Shown piece by piece: positions 5,546 through 5,666 of a stretch of DNA of 5,666 nt. The stretch's first letter is position 1. Each line of letters opens with the position of its first letter. Both the position numbers and the translations under genes were made by a program. This DNA is from JANLTP01 sp031363055 (lineage in GTDB: Bacteria; Pseudomonadota; Gammaproteobacteria; Burkholderiales; Burkholderiaceae_E), in the NCBI GenBank assembly GCA_031363055.1, contig JANLTP010000052.1:1-5666 (forward strand). The letters run 5' to 3'. Under the pieces are notes generated by a model that was not told the origin of the DNA, searched no databases, and was given only the letters and a program-made list of their open reading frames with translations.

Positions 5546-5666
5546 CACTGCGCGCCCTCAGAATGATCGGCTTCGCCGACGGTTTACAGCAGCAAATGGG
5601 CCAACCCGAAGTGCTCGGCCTGTGCTTCGAGGAGCGCCTGGCGCTGCTCGTCGATCGCGAGGTGAA
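5536..5666 (+). CDS. istB: IstB-like IS21 helper ATPase, N-terminal fragment
   Basis: Helper ATPase of IS21-family transposition, acting with the IstA transposase. The frame reads LTSTLRALRMIGFADGL, then QQQMGQPEVLGLCFEERL and ALLVDREV, to the window end. This is the typical IstB opening: a short TLxxLRALRLxGMAxAL helix followed by FEERLxLLVDRE. The Walker motifs would lie beyond the edge. No ATG, GTG or TTG is found at the expected start; the first ATG (5563) is inside the conserved helix. The frame runs back without a stop to at least 5503, with unrelated residues. The istA gene, which normally directly precedes istB, is absent: the opposite-strand secreted-protein gene is there instead. 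So it is probably the 5'-truncated remnant of an IS21-type element, though use of a CTG-like start cannot be excluded. Confidence 0.75.
   Translation, partial: MTSTLRALRMIGFADGLQQQMGQPEVLGLCFEERLALLVDREV

Overview
The window looks like the edge of a mobile or accessory region in a GC-rich proteobacterial genome. The coding style, the ArnT/PMT-type glycosyltransferase and the small secreted Cys-rich protein would suit a gamma- or betaproteobacterium such as a Xanthomonadales relative. That placement is an impression from protein character, not a demonstrated one.

Layout, left to right. (1) A tyrosine recombinase on the + strand, cut by the window start, with a complete catalytic domain. (2) A repeat-bearing gap, then a complete alpha/beta hydrolase of the EstC/salicylate-esterase-like type on the + strand. 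(3) About 560 bases without a convincing gene, carrying further copies of the AATGTCGGC repeat and a perfect AATGACCGGTCATT palindrome. (4) A 24-residue single-pass membrane protein on the - strand, too short for ordinary gene callers but with a good ribosome binding site. (5) A small ribbon-helix-helix-like DNA-binding protein on the - strand. A 13-bp dyad, GTTAC-N3-GTAAC, lies between the -35 and -10 positions of its promoter, and four more full or near copies lie within about 560 bp. (6) A weakly supported short + strand ORF. (7) A two-gene - strand unit: a secreted small protein (DUF3761-like motif plus a C-terminal Cys/Tyr-rich motif), followed with a 16-base overlap by an ArnT/PMT-family membrane glycosyltransferase that starts at TTG. 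(8) At the right edge, on the + strand, the N-terminal part of an IS21-type IstB ATPase with no istA directly upstream and no normal start codon, so it looks like a truncated insertion sequence.

How the parts relate. The recombinase at the left and the IS21 remnant at the right bracket a set of small genes and repeats, which fits a patchwork acquired by transfer. The secreted protein and the glycosyltransferase are probably one transcription unit. The clearest regulatory circuit is the small RHH-like protein with its repeated dyad, which predicts autorepression and perhaps control of neighbouring transcription. No RNA gene, CRISPR array or replication origin was seen.
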